From the NCBI RefSeq assembly GCF_024158125.1, contig NZ_JAMZFT010000001.1, positions 620,001-684,000 on the forward strand: a stretch of 64,000 nucleotides of DNA, in the 5' to 3' direction. The DNA is from Futiania mangrovi. GTDB taxonomy: Bacteria > Pseudomonadota > Alphaproteobacteria > Futianiales > Futianiaceae. Below, piece after piece: positions 17,098 to 27,120 of the stretch (positions are counted from its first letter, which is position 1; every line of letters starts with the position of its first letter). Position numbers and translations under genes: made by a program. Under the pieces are notes generated by a model that saw nothing but the letters and a program-made list of their open reading frames with translations, made no database searches and was not told the DNA's origin.

Positions 17098-18096
17098 TCA
17101 GGGCCGGGGACCGCCGCTCAGGTAGGGGCTCGCGGGCCACGGGCCGTCCCAGGTCTCCCAGGCGAGCGTCTCGCGCGCCGCGTCGCAGTCGCGCGCGATT
17201 TGCGCCTTGAGCGCGTCGAGGCCGTCGAACTTCCGCTCGGCCCGGACGAAGTCCACCATGGCGACCCGCAGGTGACGGCCATAGAGGTCGGGCGCGCGGT
17301 CGAAGATGTGCACCTCCAGCAAGGGTTCGGCGTCCGCCCCCTCGACCGTCGGGCGCACGCCGAGGTTGGCGACGCCCGGGTGCCAGAGGCCGTCCTCGCC
17401 CTCGATCTCGACGCGGACCGCATAGACGCCATACGCCGGGCGCAGCATGTCGCGCAGCTTCAGGTTCGCGGTCGGAAAGCCGATGGTGCGGCCGAGCCTG
17501 CGCCCGCCCAGAACCTTGCCCCCGATCTCCCAGTAGCGGCCGAGCAGAAGCGCGGCCCGCGTCACCTTGCCCTCGCCCAGGTATTGCCGGACGAGCGTGG
17601 AGGAGAAGGGCTCTCCCAGGTCGCTCGTCACCGGGTCCAGCACCTCGACCGCGAAGCCCAGGCGCTCCGCCGCTGCCTCCAGGTGCGCCGGGTCGCCGCC
17701 GCGGCCCTTGCCGTAGTGGAAGTCCGGGCCGACCACGACGCCCTTCACCCCCATGTTGCGGGCGAGCACCGTCTCGGCGAAATCGTCCGCCGACAGGCTT
17801 GCGAAGGTGCGGTTGAAGGCCTGCGCATAGAGCACGTCGGCGCCCATCGCCGCGAGCAGCCGCGCCTTCGTCCTCAGCGAGGTCAGGCGAAAGGGCGGCA
17901 GGTCCGGCCTGAAGACCCGGCGCGGGTGCGGCTCGAACGTCAGCAGGCCGAACGGTGCGCCGCGCCGCTGCGCCATCTCGCGCGCCCGTGCCAGCACCGC
18001 CTGGTGGCCGCGGTGGATGCCGTCGAAATTGCCGATGGCGACGACCGCGCCGCGGGCGTCCTCGCGCAGGCTCTGGTGGTGGCGTTGGATCAGCAT
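17098..18096 (-). CDS. ribF: Bifunctional riboflavin kinase / FAD synthetase
   Basis: The 332-residue protein has an N-terminal FMN adenylyltransferase domain (VAIGNFDGIHRGHQAVL with the nucleotidyltransferase GxHxGH-like motif, then FSSTLVRQYL) and a C-terminal flavokinase domain (GRRLGRTIGFPTANL with the PTAN motif, then VEVHIFD). It makes FMN and FAD from riboflavin in the cytoplasm. Length and domain order are standard. It is transcribed toward the plcP-like gene but separated from it by 122 bases. Confidence 0.95.
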   Translation of the reverse strand: MLIQRHHQSLREDARGAVVAIGNFDGIHRGHQAVLARAREMAQRRGAPFGLLTFEPHPRRVFRPDLPPFRLTSLRTKARLLAAMGADVLYAQAFNRTFASLSADDFAETVLARNMGVKGVVVGPDFHYGKGRGGDPAHLEAAAERLGFAVEVLDPVTSDLGEPFSSTLVRQYLGEGKVTRAALLLGRYWEIGGKVLGGRRLGRTIGFPTANLKLRDMLRPAYGVYAVRVEIEGEDGLWHPGVANLGVRPTVEGADAEPLLEVHIFDRAPDLYGRHLRVAMVDFVRAERKFDGLDALKAQIARDCDAARETLAWETWDGPWPASPYLSGGPRP

Positions 18097-18151
18097 GGCA
18101 TCCGCCTATATCCCGCCTTGGCCGCCGGATCGAGAGGCAGGGAGGCAGATC

Positions 18152-19727
<1,576 letters not shown>

Positions 19728-19775
19728 AAGTTCTCGTTACATCAGGTGTTTGCGCAGAAATCCCGAGACGCGGTC

Positions 19776-20099
19776 TCAATGGGTTGCGTTGTGCGTCACG
19801 TCGTAATGGTCGCCGTGGAAGGCCCCGAACGCGCGCGCGACCGCCGGGTGCGGCACGGGATCGCCGGAGGTGTCGGGCAGCAGGTTCTGCTCCGACACAT
19901 AGGCCGTGTAGTGCGTCTCCGCGTTCACCGCGTAGAGGTGATAGAACGGCTGGTCCTTGCTCGGGCGCATGTGCTCCGGAATGGCCTGCCACCATTCCTC
20001 GGTGTTCGCAAACACCGGGTCGACGTCGAAGATCACGCCCCGGAACGGATGGATCCGGTGCCTGACGACCTGACCGATCCTGAACTTGGCAACGCGCAT
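19776..20099 (-). CDS. hspQ: Heat shock protein HspQ (YccV-like)
   Basis: The 107-residue protein begins AKFRIGQVVRHRIHPFRGVIFDVDP, the signature of HspQ/hemimethylated-DNA-binding YccV-like proteins, and continues with PFYHLYA and YVSEQNLLPD. In E. coli HspQ influences degradation of denatured DnaA and acts as a Lon specificity enhancer. The start at 20099 is preferred over an upstream one because GGAG sits at suitable distance. It is convergent with pip. Confidence 0.9.
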   Translation of the reverse strand: MRVAKFRIGQVVRHRIHPFRGVIFDVDPVFANTEEWWQAIPEHMRPSKDQPFYHLYAVNAETHYTAYVSEQNLLPDTSGDPVPHPAVARAFGAFHGDHYDVTHNATH

Positions 20100-20147
20100 G
20101 CTGCTGCTCCGCCATCCCACTGCCACTTGCGGGTCTGGCGCCCGCGT

Positions 20148-20276
20148 TCAGCCAAGGAAACTAGGCGGGACGGCGCCATCCTGCAATGCACCATTGGCGC
20201 GCGCGCCCTCCGGCCAGCAGGAGACGAGCGCCCAGAGCACCAGCATCAACGCCACGGATGGCCAGAGGAATCGCAT
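20148..20276 (-). CDS. Possible 42-residue secreted or membrane peptide
   Basis: A short frame begins with ATG at 20276, preceded by GGGAG, and starts MRFLWPSVALMLVLWALVS, a good signal peptide or single membrane helix. It continues CWPEGARANGALQDG and ends at the stop at 20148-20150. It lies just upstream of hspQ on the same strand. No family is recognised; the ribosome-binding site and hydrophobic start are the only support. Confidence 0.4.
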   Translation of the reverse strand: MRFLWPSVALMLVLWALVSCWPEGARANGALQDGAVPPSFLG

Positions 20277-20370
20277 CTGCCGCTTCTCCCGCCTGTCGGG
20301 TCTTTTGTATCGGGCTCCCAGCAATTAGGCTCTGCCGCGCCCGATGACCAGTCTCAAGGCACATGCATCC

Positions 20371-21024
20371 ATGGAACTGACGCTTCCCCCGGTATTCAGC
20401 CTCGAACTCCTGCCCGAGGGGCGCGATCCCCTCGCGGTCGCTGCTGCCGCGGCCCGTGCGGGCGTCGCGGACGGCCACGTGATCGCCGCGGAGGTGCCGG
20501 ACCGGCTCTCCTTCGCCGTCATGCTCGCGCCGGAGGACACGCTCGCCCGCACGCTCCAGGTGGGGCCGGTCGCGATGGTGGCGATGGCGGATGCCCTGGG
20601 CTCGCTGCTTCCGGCTGCGATCCCGGTGCTCTTCCGCTGGCCCGACGTGATCGAGGTGAACTCGGGCGAGGTAGGGCGCATGCGCATCGCCGCCGATACC
20701 CAGCATCCCGCCCGCCCCGAATGGCTCGCCCTCGGCTTCGAGATTGACGTGCTGTCGCCGCCCGACATGGAGTTCGGGCACGAGCGCAAGCGGACCACCC
20801 TGTTCGAGGAGGGCGCGGTCGACGTGACTCCGCCCGTCGTGCTGGAGGCGTTCTGCCGCTATTTCGCGGTCTGGGTCGCGCGCTGGCAGGATGGGGGCTT
20901 CGGCTCCGTCCGGGCCGTCTGGAACGGCCGCTGCGTGGAGGAGGCCGACCGTCTCGATGCGAAGGGCCGCACGGCGGACGGGCGGATGGCGCGCGACCGC
21001 CTCGTCACCGCCTTTCCCGGCTGA
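20371..21024 (+). CDS. Biotin/lipoate protein ligase-like protein of the FDH locus
   Basis: The 217-residue protein resembles the lipoate/biotin ligase-like family found in alphaproteobacterial formate dehydrogenase clusters. It begins LPPVFSLELLPEGRDPL and has a degenerate ligase core (FRWPDVIEVNSGEVGRM, LGFEIDVLS). A standard catalytic lysine motif is not evident, so true ligase activity is doubtful. ATG at 20344 is an alternative start. It opens a row of five same-strand genes of unknown role; involvement in FDH maturation is inferred from recurring linkage. Confidence 0.72.
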   Translation: MELTLPPVFSLELLPEGRDPLAVAAAAARAGVADGHVIAAEVPDRLSFAVMLAPEDTLARTLQVGPVAMVAMADALGSLLPAAIPVLFRWPDVIEVNSGEVGRMRIAADTQHPARPEWLALGFEIDVLSPPDMEFGHERKRTTLFEEGAVDVTPPVVLEAFCRYFAVWVARWQDGGFGSVRAVWNGRCVEEADRLDAKGRTADGRMARDRLVTAFPG

Positions 21025-21086
21025 CCTGCCGGAGGCGCGCCCCATGCGTCTTTCCGTTCGCCCCGCCGCGGACTAGGTTTGTCGCC

Positions 21087-21608
21087 ATGACGACGACACC
21101 GCGCTATCTGCCGCGCACGATCCGGCTCGATACCTCCGACCTGCACGCCTTCCCGTCGGCGGCGGAGGAGGGGGAGTGGGCGGTTTCCGGCGCCTTTGCC
21201 TTCGCCGACGCGGACCCGGAGGAGATCGTGGGCGCCTGGGCGCAGGCCTTCCGCAACGGCCTCCTCGGGACGGAGAGCTTCGGCTGGTCGACTTTTGCCG
21301 CCGTCGCCCTCATCGATCCGCTGGAGGCCGAGCAGGTCGTAACCCGTCTCGCCCGCCATTTCGTCGAGGTCTACGGTGCGCCTACGCTCGCCCAGGCGCT
21401 GCCCGTCGCGCGCGAGGAGGTGGCGTTCGCCGCGAGCCTGTGCGACGGCCACCCCGCGGGCACGCTCATCACGGTCGAGCGGTCCATGGACGACACCGGC
21501 GTGCGGGAGCATTTCCGCACCGTGAAGGACAGCCGCGGCGAGATGCACGCTGCGATCTGGGAGATATCCCCCGACATCGACCTCGACAAGGAGGATACCG
21601 GGACATGA
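21087..21608 (+). CDS. FDH-linked protein of unknown function (DUF6505-like)
   Basis: This 173-residue soluble protein begins YLPRTIRLDTSDLHAFPSAAEEGEWAVSGAFAF and has GFGWST-like aromatic patches, but no catalytic motif or membrane segment. It resembles DUF6505 proteins, which recur next to formate dehydrogenase genes in alphaproteobacteria. Its stop overlaps the next ATG, so the two are translationally coupled. The family name is from memory of the locus pattern. Confidence 0.75.
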   Translation: MTTTPRYLPRTIRLDTSDLHAFPSAAEEGEWAVSGAFAFADADPEEIVGAWAQAFRNGLLGTESFGWSTFAAVALIDPLEAEQVVTRLARHFVEVYGAPTLAQALPVAREEVAFAASLCDGHPAGTLITVERSMDDTGVREHFRTVKDSRGEMHAAIWEISPDIDLDKEDTGT

Positions 21609-22621
21609 GCGGACATGCGCTCTGGGCCTCGTCCGGCCGCCACCTCCTGGAGCACGGCGCGGGCGAACTGGTCATCACTGACGATTTCCTCCGCGCCTAT
21701 CTGCGCCGCCCGGAACTCGTGCCGCCGGAGGAGGCCTGCATGATCGAGCGCGGCCTCTACGCCGCCCTTCTGGACGCGCCCTCCGCACCCGTCGACGATG
21801 GCCGCGTTGGCGCGATGGACGACCCGGACGCAGTGGAAAACTGGCGCGTTTTCCTGCGTTTCCGCGATATTCTTCTGAAGGCGGGCACGGTCGAGGGGGC
21901 CTATCGCACGCTCTTCGCCGGCTCCATGCCGATGATCCCGCCGATGTTCGTCGACCAGCTCGTCCACGCCATCGTGCACGACATGCTGGCGGAAGCGGAC
22001 GACCCCATGCTGCCGCGCTCGGGCGAGCTTCTGTTCCGCACGCAGAAGATCTCGGTCGTCGACGCAGGCATCATGTGCGCGGACGAGGAGATCGTGGAGA
22101 TGCACGCCCGCACCGGCGGCTTCGGCGGGCTGGGCGAGTTACTGCGCGAGGCGCAGACGCCCGTGCGCACGGTCACGCTCGACGTGCTCAACCCCGAAAG
22201 CGCGGAGATCTACTGGGCGCGCGCGAACCGCTTCGACACGGTCCTCGATCTCTCCTTCGCGCGGCCGGGCCAGGATGCGTTCGCCCGCGTGCTGGAGGGG
22301 TGGGTCGCGCGCATGGCCGGTCTCGACGTCTCGATCCAGCCGGTGCAGTCGATCCGGGACGAGCGCTGGCGCTGGCACATCGGCCTCGACGCGACCGCGA
22401 CCGCGATCCTCAACGACCTCTACGAGGGGCGCGAGGTTGAGGAGGCGCGGCTCTCCCGCCTGCTCGCGCTCTTCCGCATGGAGGTGCGCGACGATTCGAT
22501 GCTGGCGGCCGACGTGCGCGGGCGGCCCATCTATCTCGGGCTTGCGATGGACAGGCAGAACGTGCTCCGCATGAAGCCGCAGAACCTGATCGTGAACCTG
22601 CCGCTCGCGCGGGCGGCCTGA
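21605..22621 (+). CDS. FDH-linked protein of unknown function (DUF6352-like)
   Basis: The 338-residue soluble protein begins SGHALWASSGRHLLEHGAGELVITDDFLRAYLRRPEL, matching the conserved start of DUF6352 proteins. It contains a mostly helical N-half and an alpha/beta C-half (EIYWARANRFDTVLDLSF, MLAADVRGRPIYLGLAMDRQNVLRMKPQNL). No cofactor motif is visible. Coupling to the upstream gene by an ATGA overlap and its constant association with FDH accessory genes suggest a role in assembly or use of the enzyme. Confidence 0.78.
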   Translation: MSGHALWASSGRHLLEHGAGELVITDDFLRAYLRRPELVPPEEACMIERGLYAALLDAPSAPVDDGRVGAMDDPDAVENWRVFLRFRDILLKAGTVEGAYRTLFAGSMPMIPPMFVDQLVHAIVHDMLAEADDPMLPRSGELLFRTQKISVVDAGIMCADEEIVEMHARTGGFGGLGELLREAQTPVRTVTLDVLNPESAEIYWARANRFDTVLDLSFARPGQDAFARVLEGWVARMAGLDVSIQPVQSIRDERWRWHIGLDATATAILNDLYEGREVEEARLSRLLALFRMEVRDDSMLAADVRGRPIYLGLAMDRQNVLRMKPQNLIVNLPLARAA

Positions 22622-22651
22622 CCCGGACTTGAGAACGAGGGAGCTTTTCCG

Positions 22652-22840
22652 ATGAACGACGAAGCCTTGAACATGAGCGTGCGCAAGTTCCTGAAGAAGG
22701 TCGGCGTGACCTCGCAGGCGAAGATCGAGGAGGCGGTGCGCGCGGCCTCCGGCGAGGGGCCGTTCGAGGCGACGATGACGCTGGAAATTCCCGCGCTCGG
22801 CCTCAAGCACACGATCGACGGTTCGATCGAGACGAAATGA
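22652..22840 (+). CDS. Small FDH-linked protein (DUF6494-like)
   Basis: The 62-residue protein reads NDEALNMSVRKFLKKVGVT near its start and ends with a beta-rich ALGLKHTIDGSIETK. It is the size and pattern of DUF6494, another constant companion of alphaproteobacterial formate dehydrogenase loci. It is cytoplasmic by prediction with no known function. It has 30 bases to the upstream gene and 13 to the next, so it is in the same operon. Confidence 0.75.
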   Translation: MNDEALNMSVRKFLKKVGVTSQAKIEEAVRAASGEGPFEATMTLEIPALGLKHTIDGSIETK

Positions 22841-22853
22841 AGGAGCGGAGGCG

Positions 22854-23141
22854 ATGACGCAGCCTTCCGGCATCGACGGCTGGCGCGGCAAGGCGGCGGC
22901 GTTCGCCGTGCTGCTCGCGGCCGTCGGCGGCATCGTCTACATCAACCGCGAGGTCCTTTTTCCGGGCCTCGTGGAGGTTCCGGTCTCGCCCCAGGACGCG
23001 GCCTTCGCCGCCTGCTTGGAGGCCCGCACCGCGCAGATCGACCAGCTTGTCGCCGACGGCATGATGGACGCCGCGCGCGCCGCCAATGCGAAGGAGCGTC
23101 TGGCCCCCGTCTGCCAGGCGCAGGTGGACGCGGCGAACTGA
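22854..23141 (+). CDS. Small membrane-anchored hypothetical protein
   Basis: The 95-residue protein has one N-terminal transmembrane helix (residues about 12-30, AAFAVLLAAVGGIVYI) and a periplasmic tail with two cysteines (FAACLEAR and APVCQAQ) spaced about 48 residues apart. A clean AAGGAGCGGAGG precedes the ATG. No family is recognised. It ends the five-gene block of FDH-linked unknowns. Confidence 0.7.
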   Translation: MTQPSGIDGWRGKAAAFAVLLAAVGGIVYINREVLFPGLVEVPVSPQDAAFAACLEARTAQIDQLVADGMMDAARAANAKERLAPVCQAQVDAAN

Positions 23142-23236
23142 GGCGGCCCGGCCACACGTTCATTGCCTGGAAACCCTGTCTGCGCTAGTCTCGCCGGCAT
23201 GACGACGTTCTGGACCCCGGCGCGGCGAATTACGGG

Positions 23237-23259
23237 CCCGGCTTCCTCTGGGAGCCGGG
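23237..23259 (+). other. Leader hairpin before the ACT-like gene
   Basis: Arms 23237-23246 and 23251-23259 pair over nine base pairs with one bulge around a four-base loop. It lies in the 160-base gap between two genes, 43 bases before an ATG. No U-tract follows; it could affect transcript stability or act as a weak terminator. No riboswitch consensus was recognised. Confidence 0.35.
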
Positions 23260-23301
23260 AAGCAACCCGTTTCGCCAACACACTGCCGGGAGAAGACCGT
23301 C

Positions 23302-23613
23302 ATGACCGCGCGCACCGCGACTGAAGTTTCCACTTCAACCCTTTATTGTTTCGAACTTTCCTTCGATGCCGTTCCGGGCTCTCTGGAGCGCGTGCTGGGG
23401 GAGTTCTCCAAGCGCGACATGGTGCCCGTGCGCCTCGGCACGCGCCCTGTCGCGCTCGAGGGCCCGGGCGATTGCGCCCTGGGGCTCGAGGTCTGGGTGG
23501 ACACCCGCGACGCCCACACCGCCGACGTGATCGCCGCGAAGCTTCAGGTGATGCCGCACATGCGCACCGTGACGCTGGCCCGCGTGGCGGGCAGCGTACA
23601 GGCGGCGGCCTGA
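23302..23613 (+). CDS. Small ACT-domain-like protein
   Basis: The 103-residue protein has an ACT-like pattern: a beta strand (YCFELSFDAVPGSLERVLGEFSKRD), the ACT-typical PGxLxRVL loop, and a C-terminal AAKLQVMPHMRTVTLARV. ACT domains bind small ligands or act as regulatory dimers. It has its own ribosome-binding site (GGGAGAAG) and converges on the polyferredoxin gene. The role is unknown; the fold call is by motif only. Confidence 0.65.
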   Translation: MTARTATEVSTSTLYCFELSFDAVPGSLERVLGEFSKRDMVPVRLGTRPVALEGPGDCALGLEVWVDTRDAHTADVIAAKLQVMPHMRTVTLARVAGSVQAAA

Positions 23614-23617
23614 GCGG

Positions 23618-25660
23618 TCAGGTCTCCCCCCCGCCGCCCTTCTTCGCCGCCTCGTCGCGTTCGCGCAGATCGTCTTCGGTCGTGCGCACGCGCGGGCGCG
23701 CGCCCGCCGCATAGGGATCGACGGCGGTTTCCATCTGCGCGATCACCCGGCAGTCGTCGCACATCTGCATGATGCGGATGCGCGCCTCGTCCTGGAACAT
23801 CGGGTGCTTGCCCGCGAGCAGGGAGACGATGCGCTCCACCGAGGACTTCACGCCGAAGTCCTTGCCGCAGCGGACGCAGGCGAAGGGCTCCTCCTCCTTG
23901 AGGATGCGCGGCTCGGCGGCCTCCGCCAGGAAGGAGAGGCGCGGGGTGAGCGAGATCACCTTCTCCGGGCACGTCGCCTCGCAGAGGCCGCACTGGATGC
24001 ACAACTCCTCCGTGAAGCGCAGCTGCGGCCGGTCCGGATTGTCGGTGATCGCCGCGGTCGGGCACGCGCCGACGCAGGAGAGGCAGAGCGTGCAGCCCTC
24101 CACGTCCACCTCGATCGTGCCGAAGGGCGCGCCCTCGGGCAGCGCCACCATGTCCGGCGTTTCCGGCGCATGGGTGCGCAGATGGCGCAAGGCGAGGCGC
24201 TGCAGCCCCCGCCGGTCGCCGCGCGGCAAATGCTTCGCTGGCGTCGCGACGCCTTTGCCCGTGGCTGACCACAGCGCGGCCTCCACTGCCTCCGGGTCGG
24301 TTTCGATCAGCATGTGCACCGGGGCGTCGAGGCCCATCGCGCCCCGCACCGCCTCCGCGATCTCTGCCTGCAGTGAAAGTCCCGCCGTCTCGTCGGCGTG
24401 CTTGGGGTCCGGCAGCAGCGTGATCCCGGCCGCGCCGTAGGACAGCGCCGAGACCAGCACGTCGAGGCCGATCTGGGTAACCTCGTTCACTTCCACCGGC
24501 AGGACATGGGCCGGGAGCCCGCGCCCGAAGCGAGCGATCATCGCCACCATCTCCGCCCCGTGGCGGCCGTCGTGGAACAGGAGGTGCGGCGTCTTTCCGC
24601 CTGCTTTCGCATAGGTGTCGAGCAGTATCCTCACCTGGTCTATGAGGTCGGAGGGGCGCGGCACGGCATAGGTCGCGGCGCCGGTGGGGCAGACCGAATT
24701 GCAGGCCCCGCAGCCGCCGCAGATCGCCGGGTCGATCGCCACGGTGTCGCCCGCGGGCGCGATGGCGGCGGCCGGGCAGACGTCCAGGCAGCGCGTGCAG
24801 CCCGTCTTGCCGCTGCGCGAATGGGCGCAGATGTCGCCCTGGTAGCGGACATAGAGCGGTTTCTCGAAGCTGCCGGTGAGCGCGCTCGCGTCAAACAGCG
24901 CGCGCGCCACCGCGCCCGGGTCGCGGGGATCGGCGCGCAGGTAGCCGTCGCGCCGTTCGTGCCCGCTCACCAGTGGCGCACCCCCCGTCATGTCGAGCAC
25001 GACGTCGAAGTCGAGGGTCGTCTGCGCCGGTCCCACGTCGAACGCCAGCGCCTCCCGGCTGGAGACGCGCATGGGCGCGAGGTTGCGCACGTCCGCCGTG
25101 AAGGCGCCGAGGTGCCCGCGCACGCCCGTCACCTTGCCCCTGAAGATCGCGACGCGGCTGCGGACCGGCGGGACGAGGCCCTCGGCCTCGGTCAGGATAA
25201 GCGAGACGGCCATGCTTGCCGACAGCCGCTCGGCGGCGTCGAGTGCGGCCTGACCCGCGCCGTGGACGAGGATCTGCCCCTCGCTCTCCAGCGTTATCGT
25301 GCCCGCGGGCTCGGCGCCGGCGGCGGCCTGCGCCATGGCGATCAGGGCGGCGATCTTCGGCCCGGAATTCGCTGCGTCCTCGCCCCAGCCTGCGGCCTCG
25401 CGGATGTTGAAGAAGGCAAGCTCGGCGGACGTTTCCAGTTCCTCCGCCACCTCGGCGAACAGCGGCGCTTCCTGCGTGCAGGCGACGCAGACGCGCCCAC
25501 CCGCGGCGGCCGCTTGCTCGAACACGTCGAGCTCGGTCCGGCAGAGCTGCCGGTGGATGCCGGTTCCCTCCGCGCCCAGCGTGCGCGCCAGCATCTCCCC
25601 GTCGATCTGCATCGTCCGTTCGCAATTGCAGACGAGTATCGTGTCGTTGCCGCGCTTCAT
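23618..25660 (-). CDS. HdrA-like polyferredoxin of the FDH locus
   Basis: The 680-residue protein starts with five cysteines (C11, C13, C40, C58, C61) in the spacing of the N-terminal cluster domain of HdrA; RVCVACTQEAPLF resembles the HdrA AxCSPRTHExxF loop. A degenerate Rossmann-like segment (ILVHGAGQAALDAAERL) follows. Then come two bacterial-ferredoxin pairs of CxxCxxC(x3)CP clusters, around residues 290-340 and 530-580. A C-terminal part has CVRCGKDF and MCDDCR. It is a soluble iron-sulfur protein that could move electrons to or from formate dehydrogenase, or take part in its assembly. The start at 25660 follows AAGGA. Confidence 0.82.
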   Translation of the reverse strand: MKRGNDTILVCNCERTMQIDGEMLARTLGAEGTGIHRQLCRTELDVFEQAAAAGGRVCVACTQEAPLFAEVAEELETSAELAFFNIREAAGWGEDAANSGPKIAALIAMAQAAAGAEPAGTITLESEGQILVHGAGQAALDAAERLSASMAVSLILTEAEGLVPPVRSRVAIFRGKVTGVRGHLGAFTADVRNLAPMRVSSREALAFDVGPAQTTLDFDVVLDMTGGAPLVSGHERRDGYLRADPRDPGAVARALFDASALTGSFEKPLYVRYQGDICAHSRSGKTGCTRCLDVCPAAAIAPAGDTVAIDPAICGGCGACNSVCPTGAATYAVPRPSDLIDQVRILLDTYAKAGGKTPHLLFHDGRHGAEMVAMIARFGRGLPAHVLPVEVNEVTQIGLDVLVSALSYGAAGITLLPDPKHADETAGLSLQAEIAEAVRGAMGLDAPVHMLIETDPEAVEAALWSATGKGVATPAKHLPRGDRRGLQRLALRHLRTHAPETPDMVALPEGAPFGTIEVDVEGCTLCLSCVGACPTAAITDNPDRPQLRFTEELCIQCGLCEATCPEKVISLTPRLSFLAEAAEPRILKEEEPFACVRCGKDFGVKSSVERIVSLLAGKHPMFQDEARIRIMQMCDDCRVIAQMETAVDPYAAGARPRVRTTEDDLRERDEAAKKGGGGET

Positions 25661-25835
25661 GCTGATCCTTGCGTCCCTGTCGTGATTCCTGCCGGTCTGA
25701 TGCCCCCAGGAACGGGTAATGTGTCCTTGTGCCGCCGGTCCGGCAAGACGCACGCACGCGCAAGCGCCTGTGCCGCACTGCAGCATTTCCGTTTCCCTCT
25801 TGCCGCGGGGCGCGCGCTCGCTACCGTCTGGTGCC
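25661..25835. other. Divergent intergenic region, no gene seen
   Basis: These 175 bases separate the polyferredoxin gene (minus) from the DUF3305 gene (plus) and must hold both promoters. No CAATCCAA element like that upstream of torD was seen here, and no RNA structure stands out. Confidence 0.4.
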
Positions 25836-26378
25836 ATGAGCCGTGTCCTGACCATTCCTCTCGGCGTCATCGTCGAGCGCCGCCCCGCGAAGAACCCGTG
25901 GGCCGACCATGTGCTGCGCGCGATCGCGGTGACGGAGGATCCGCCGCCGGACCTCGCGCCCTGGACGCTTCTCGTGCGAGAGGGCGAGGTGGAGCGCTAC
26001 CACGCCGGAACCGCGCAGATCGAACTGCATCGCAAGGAGACTGAGGCCTATCTGGAGAACTTTCTCGACGACCGGCCGCAGATCTTCGTCGTCCTGCGCC
26101 GCGACGACGAGGACGACGCATCGCCCTTCGGCTTCCACCTGTTCTGCGTCAGCGCCTCGCCGTTCTATGCGCAGAACCTGATGGATTCGGGCGAGGACAT
26201 CGTGGACCCCGTGCCGATGCCCGCCGCGGTCGCCCAGCGCGTGCGCGCCTTCGTCGACTTCCACCACGTCGAGGAGCCGTTCGCCAAGCGCAAGCGCCGC
26301 AAGGCCGCGGAGCCGGACGAAGTCTTCGCCCGCCCGCCGGGCTGGTCGCCTGCGGGCGGCGATCCCTGGGAGAACTGA
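25836..26378 (+). CDS. DUF3305 domain protein
   Basis: The 180-residue protein has the DUF3305 pattern: TIPLGVIVERRPAKNPWADHVLRA, PWTLLVREGEVERYHAG, LHRKETEAYLENF, PQIFVVLR and VSASPFYAQNLMDSGEDIVDPVPMP. It is predicted soluble, with a basic C-terminal stretch (AKRKRRKAAEP). DUF3305 and DUF3306 are adjacent in many proteobacterial formate dehydrogenase clusters; their biochemical role is unknown. The next gene starts four bases after its stop. Confidence 0.85.
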   Translation: MSRVLTIPLGVIVERRPAKNPWADHVLRAIAVTEDPPPDLAPWTLLVREGEVERYHAGTAQIELHRKETEAYLENFLDDRPQIFVVLRRDDEDDASPFGFHLFCVSASPFYAQNLMDSGEDIVDPVPMPAAVAQRVRAFVDFHHVEEPFAKRKRRKAAEPDEVFARPPGWSPAGGDPWEN

Positions 26379-26382
26379 GCCG

Positions 26383-27066
26383 ATGGCCGCCGAGGACGCA
26401 TCCCGCATGACGCGCGCCGCGCGCCGCCGCCTCGGCCTTGCCGGTGAGGAGGAGGGCAGCTTTCTCGCCCGCTGGTCGCGGCGCAAGGACGCCGCGCGCG
26501 CCGGCGCGCTTGCGGACGACGGTGTGGCCGATCCCGGCGATCTTCCCGCGCACGAAGCCGACGCCGCGCGGGCAGGCGCGCGCGGGGAGGGCAGCAGCGC
26601 CGAGGCAGCCGAACCGGAGATCCGGCCTGAGGATCTGCCCGATCCGGACACGCTGACGGCCCAGTCCGATTTCAGCGTCTTCATGCAGAAGGGCGTACCG
26701 CCCGATCTGCAGCAACGCGCGCTGCGCAAGCTGTGGCTGACCGATCCGACACTCGCGAACCTCGATGGCCTGCTCGACTATGGCGGCGATTTCAGCCAGG
26801 TCGGCAAGGCCAAGATGGCGATCAAGACCGCGTGGCAGGTGGGCAAGGGGTATCTCGCCGCGTTGGACGCCGGGGAGACGGCGAAGGCGGCCGCCGGCGA
26901 GGGCGGCGCGGATGCCGGACCGGACCGGGAGGCGGTCGCGGCGGCGGACGGCGTTACGGAATCGCCGCAAACGCATGGGGCCCCCGAATCTCCCGCGGAA
27001 GATGCGGCCGAAGTGGACGGCCGGGACGCTTCGGACGATACCCGCCCGCCGTCAGCACGCGCCTGA
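26383..27066 (+). CDS. DUF3306 domain protein
   Basis: The 227-residue protein carries the DUF3306 core: FLARWSRRKDAAR near residue 27, then DPDTLTAQSDFSVFMQKGVPPDLQQRALRKLWL (residues about 87-120) and LDGLLDYGGDF. The flanks are low-complexity, rich in Ala, Gly, Asp and Glu, and probably disordered. It follows DUF3305 in an operon. The role in formate dehydrogenase biogenesis is inferred from context. Confidence 0.85.
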   Translation: MAAEDASRMTRAARRRLGLAGEEEGSFLARWSRRKDAARAGALADDGVADPGDLPAHEADAARAGARGEGSSAEAAEPEIRPEDLPDPDTLTAQSDFSVFMQKGVPPDLQQRALRKLWLTDPTLANLDGLLDYGGDFSQVGKAKMAIKTAWQVGKGYLAALDAGETAKAAAGEGGADAGPDREAVAAADGVTESPQTHGAPESPAEDAAEVDGRDASDDTRPPSARA

Positions 27067-27120
27067 GCGTCGCGGACAGGCATCAGACTTTCGTCTTAGT
27101 CCTACAAGGGAAAACGCCGC

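Noticed and set aside
23142-23301. Riboswitch before the ACT-like gene
   Set aside because: A hairpin is present, but no conserved cobalamin, SAM or glycine riboswitch elements could be recognised.
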